From assembly GCA_021812905.1 (NCBI GenBank), contig JAKAMM010000002.1:1-24904 (forward strand): DNA of 24,904 nt, written 5' to 3'. This DNA is from Chloroflexota bacterium. Lineage in GTDB: Bacteria; Chloroflexota; Anaerolineae; Anaerolineales; Villigracilaceae. The notes below the pieces were generated by a model, which made no database searches, was not told the DNA's origin, and saw only the letters and a list, made by a program, of their open reading frames with translations. Position numbers and translations under genes: made by a program. This document shows, one piece after another, positions 22,934 to 24,904 of this stretch. How positions within the stretch are numbered: position 1 is the stretch's first letter; every line of letters starts with the position of its first letter.

Positions 22934-23716
22934 TTATTTGCCCCGCTCAAGTGCGTATCGAATCAAATTTTGTGTTTCTTTTATTTCATCTGGTTTAGCT
23001 TTTCCCTGCGGATTTTGCCGTCCAATCCAAGCGCGTTCGATCAGTGGAATCCAGCGAACATCCAATGATTCTTTTGCCCAATTCGCGGCGGCCTGTTTGG
23101 AAACGATATCGCCGTATTGAAGCGTATAAAGTGCGCGGCAAATTGTCAGCACGATATACGATTGATATCCGTGGTTCTTGATCTGGCTTGGGTCATCGAT
23201 GAAGCCTGCCAGCCAATCATATAAGACGGACCTCATGGCGTGACGCAAATCCTCCAGTGAGACCGGATCGATCAATGTGCGTGGGTTGGGGCCCACGAGC
23301 GTGATGCCACGATCACGCAGAATGAAACGTTGAACAACCCAGTCCATGTCATGCTGCACCTGGTGAAGCTTTTCGCCACGGCCGCGGTCCAGATGCGGGT
23401 GGATATTGTTTTTCGGGTTGTATCTTTGCACAGCATCTCGCGGGATGTAAACAACTTCAAGCTGTGTAGCACACCACGAATCGAGCGTGGAAATTTTTGA
23501 GTGCATAGTTTCGAGCTTGGAAAAGACATCGCTTGAAATTTTGTCGCGCGTCACTATCAGCACATCGACGTCGCTGTTTTCATCGAAGCCGCCGTTGGCG
23601 AGCGAGCCGAACAAATAAATGCCGACAAATTGTTCTTTGAGTAATCGCGGAACATTGTTCAACAATGCCTCAAGCACAAGATTTACTTCAGGGAAGGGCG
23701 TAAAAGATTGACTCAT
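22934..23716 (-). CDS. AadA-like aminoglycoside nucleotidyltransferase family protein
   Basis: This 260-residue protein has an N-terminal nucleotidyltransferase core, G37-S38 in FGSLANGG with metal-binding D49 and D51 in ENSDVDVLIV, and a C-terminal DUF4111-type helical domain (EDLRHAMRSVLYDWLAG, YIVLTICRALYTLQYGDIVSK, and AANWAKESL). This is the layout of AadA, the enzymes that adenylylate streptomycin and spectinomycin. The catalytic acids are intact. Whether it confers resistance or modifies another small molecule cannot be told. The ATG at 23716 fits domain length, with AGGAAG 11 bases upstream; the frame is open to 23749 but nothing supports that start. Its leader carries a candidate attenuator. 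Confidence 0.83.
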   Translation of the reverse strand: MSQSFTPFPEVNLVLEALLNNVPRLLKEQFVGIYLFGSLANGGFDENSDVDVLIVTRDKISSDVFSKLETMHSKISTLDSWCATQLEVVYIPRDAVQRYNPKNNIHPHLDRGRGEKLHQVQHDMDWVVQRFILRDRGITLVGPNPRTLIDPVSLEDLRHAMRSVLYDWLAGFIDDPSQIKNHGYQSYIVLTICRALYTLQYGDIVSKQAAANWAKESLDVRWIPLIERAWIGRQNPQGKAKPDEIKETQNLIRYALERGK

Positions 23717-23802
23717 GATTATTCGATCTTCCTGTTTTTGACAGCCCACAGATCAGTAGCGAATCGTTCAATGAAATACCGGCGGGTCTGTCCTATGGAA
23801 TT

Positions 23803-23830
23803 AAAAAGAAAACCGAGGGCAAACCCTCAG
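23803..23830 (-). terminator. Intrinsic terminator in the nucleotidyltransferase leader
   Basis: On the minus strand CTGAGGG (23830-23824) pairs with CCCTCGG (23819-23813) around a TTTG loop, with one G-U pair, followed directly by TTTTCTTTTT (23812-23803). This is a standard rho-independent terminator. It lies 86 bases before the gene's ATG, so it would end most leader transcripts. Confidence 0.75.
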
Positions 23831-23932
23831 CTGTTGCCCCGCCAGACTCTTGCTGGTGGGGTGCGCACAGGCGACTTAATGTCGCCCGTGCTTGAATCAA
23901 ATCAGCGGTAAGTGCCCTGAAGAATTGGCTGG

Positions 23933-23950
23933 CTACAGGCTGATAATCAT
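23933..23950 (-). CDS. Leader peptide MIISL
   Basis: ATG at 23950 opens a five-codon ORF, Met-Ile-Ile-Ser-Leu, ending in TAG at 23935-23933. A perfect AGGAG (23963-23959) sits 8 bases upstream, and the extended -10 promoter is 30 bases further back. The peptide's codons overlap the segment that can pair with bases near the terminator, so a ribosome here would change the fold. Five-codon ORFs arise by chance; position and ribosome site are the support. Confidence 0.45.
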   Translation of the reverse strand: MIISL

Positions 23951-23981
23951 TTGTGACGCTCCTATTAATTACGACGAGCAG

Positions 23982-23990
23982 ATTATATCA
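23982..23990 (-). promoter_or_regulatory. Extended -10 promoter of the nucleotidyltransferase leader
   Basis: TGATATAAT on the minus strand (23990-23982) is a TGn-extended -10 box, which can work without a good -35; ACAGCC at 24010-24005 is poor. Between here and the lipoprotein start at 24112 I see only a possible TAAAAT at 24086-24091 on the plus strand. Confidence 0.6.
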
Positions 23991-24111
23991 CTTGCGGAAT
24001 AACAGGCTGTCTGCGCTGCCACATATTGAGACAAGATTATTTCGAGATTTTGGAAGACTCAAAATATTGGACTGCCTGGATGAAGTAAAATATGGCTTAA
24101 CGAGGTGATGT

Positions 24112-24801
24112 ATGCGAAAGCCAGCTTTGATCATTATGCTCGGATTATCCATGTTGGCCTGTTCGGTCTCAGATATTACCAGGTTGATCCCAGGAATGCC
24201 CATTTCGCCCCTGCCGACTGCATTTCCGACTGAGACGGTATACGTCACCTCCACCAGCACGCCAAGCATCATGCCCACCCAGCCAACGCCGACCTTTACT
24301 CCCACGCCAACCTTGATTTACTTAGGGTCCATGGGTTCTCCATCGGATACTCCAATTCCAACCGGCACGCTTTGGACGGTGGGGCAAGCAGTCAGTTCGC
24401 CTAATTCCGTTACACCTAATTCCAATACGCCTGAGGCGAGCGGTTTTTCCAGTTACTCGATGAGCGGAAATATCCTGCATTGGGGCGCCTGCCCGCTGAA
24501 TAAAATTCAGGTCGTTGCCAGACCGTCTGATGTTACCCATACCCATTTTGTTTTGCTGTTCCTTCGTTTACAGGACAGAGAATCCCCTTTCGAGGCCACC
24601 CACTGGGGATCCGGCGCGATAATGGATAGTGACGGCAAAGGAACCTTTACGTATACACTGACTGCGGAAAACCTTCCGGGTTATCGCGAATTTACGCTGG
24701 CATGGGTACAATATCAATTTGTGGCGACTGACAAAAAACTAAACGTGATTGGCCGCACCCAGGTTGTGCTGAATAGTATTGCTTATTCCCCGTGTCAATA
24801 A
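24112..24801 (+). CDS. Lipoprotein with Thr/Pro-rich linker, unknown function
   Basis: This 229-residue protein has a lipoprotein signal peptide (lipobox SMLAC, C17) and a long low-complexity linker rich in Thr, Pro and Ser (about residues 30-108, e.g. TPTFTPTPT). A compact C-terminal domain of about 120 residues follows, with ILHWGACPLNKIQV and a Cys pair, including the near-terminal SPCQ. The domain has the alternating pattern of a beta-sandwich, but I do not recognise it. Thr/Pro linkers after the lipobox are common in Chloroflexota surface proteins. GAGGTG lies 4-9 bases before the ATG. It is divergent from the nucleotidyltransferase leader, and a sirtuin gene follows after one base. Confidence 0.82.
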   Translation: MRKPALIIMLGLSMLACSVSDITRLIPGMPISPLPTAFPTETVYVTSTSTPSIMPTQPTPTFTPTPTLIYLGSMGSPSDTPIPTGTLWTVGQAVSSPNSVTPNSNTPEASGFSSYSMSGNILHWGACPLNKIQVVARPSDVTHTHFVLLFLRLQDRESPFEATHWGSGAIMDSDGKGTFTYTLTAENLPGYREFTLAWVQYQFVATDKKLNVIGRTQVVLNSIAYSPCQ

Positions 24802-24802
24802 T

Positions 24803-24904
24803 ATGGATTTTGCGCCGGAGCTTCTTCAATTTTTGCGGAAGGCTAATTACACCGCTGTGTTGACCGGCGCCGGAGTCTCACAAGAGAGCGGGCTCCGCAC
24901 CTTT
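24803..24904 (+). CDS. Sir2 family NAD-dependent protein deacylase, partial (5' end)
   Basis: The first 34 codons are present before the window ends. The VLTGAGVSQESGLRTF stretch is the sirtuin NAD-binding signature (usually GAGxSxxSGIPxFR), here with Gln-Glu-Ser and Leu-Arg. Sirtuins remove acetyl or longer acyl groups from protein lysines using NAD. The ATG is one base after the lipoprotein stop, so the genes are probably co-transcribed. The catalytic histidine and zinc cysteines lie outside the window, so activity cannot be judged. Confidence 0.85.
   Translation, partial: MDFAPELLQFLRKANYTAVLTGAGVSQESGLRTF

Larger units (their letters stand above)
23803..23975 (-). promoter_or_regulatory. 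Candidate ribosome-mediated attenuator leader
   Basis: The predicted transcript starts near 23975 and contains, in order, AGGAG and a five-residue ORF. Segment 23942-23926 can pair with 23844-23828. A hairpin follows (11 positions per arm, 23891-23881 with 23875-23865, one G-U pair), then a second (23861-23853 with 23845-23837), then the terminator. The long-range pairing and the second hairpin compete for the same bases, and TGCCCT (23821-23816) of the terminator can also pair with AGGGCA (23918-23913). Competing structures plus a leader ORF before a resistance-like gene suggest attenuation. An independent small RNA such as 6S is the alternative. Confidence 0.5.

Noticed and set aside
23708..23911. 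A 67-codon plus-strand ORF over the nucleotidyltransferase leader
   Set aside because: It runs antisense to the promoter, hairpins and terminator, has no ribosome site and has no recognisable protein pattern.
23803..23975. 6S RNA or another stand-alone small RNA
   Set aside because: Size, promoter and terminator would fit, but I could not build the long closing stem and central bubble of 6S RNA. The mini-ORF and downstream gene favour an attenuator. Kept only as an alternative.
1..24904. tRNA, rRNA or CRISPR sequences
   Set aside because: I saw no cloverleaf-like T-arm and acceptor pairing, no rRNA core motifs and no regularly spaced identical repeats on either strand.

Overview
The window is 24.9 kb of bacterial chromosome, gene-dense and of middling GC. 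The best guess is a member of the Chloroflexota, probably Anaerolineae-like. This rests on my recognition of protein styles: Thr/Pro-rich lipoprotein linkers, a roadblock plus V4R gene pair, a split acyl-CoA carboxylase, and a G5/3D protein next to ksgA. No 16S or marker search was possible. I see no tRNA, rRNA, CRISPR array, prophage, or IS transposase.

Layout. Positions 162-2067 (+) hold a roadblock protein, a V4R protein, a possible 42-residue protein and a DPM1-type glycosyltransferase. Positions 2122-4983 (+) hold moaC, moaD and moaE (molybdopterin synthesis), a GNAT acetyltransferase and threonine synthase. They are followed by a FabF-type ketosynthase (4994-6232), ribosomal protein L19 (6463-6810) and a peptidase C26 hydrolase (6865-7578). 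Positions 7643-9048 hold a broken murI 5' end, a reverse-oriented hicB-hicA toxin-antitoxin pair, then an intact murI. From 9038 to 23716 every gene is on the minus strand. Read in the direction of transcription, these are an AadA-like nucleotidyltransferase, a G5/3D lipoprotein, ksgA, acyl-CoA dehydrogenase, an MDR oxidoreductase, a GT-C membrane glycosyltransferase, a small membrane protein, carboxyltransferase, biotin carboxylase, biotin carrier protein, a CYTH protein, a CPBP protease-like protein, an ICMT-like methyltransferase and a saccharopine-dehydrogenase-like protein. Positions 24112-24904 (+) carry a lipoprotein and the start of a sirtuin.

How the genes work together. The carboxylase subunits and the acyl-CoA dehydrogenase suggest handling of short acyl-CoAs (propionyl- or acetyl-CoA). 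MoaC, MoaD and MoaE supply three molybdopterin steps, but moaA is not in the window.

Two places stand out. First, hicBA lies between two near-identical copies of the murI start (30 of 31 bases match). It appears to have been inserted into an essential gene whose 5' end was rebuilt, so that murI and the antitoxin now share overlapping divergent promoters. Second, the nucleotidyltransferase is preceded by an extended -10 promoter, a Shine-Dalgarno-led five-residue ORF, nested hairpins and an intrinsic terminator, which is the layout of a ribosome-sensing attenuator. Three genes also have -10 boxes only 6-7 bases before the start codon, which suggests leaderless mRNAs. Several dispersed repeat types sit in or beside genes.
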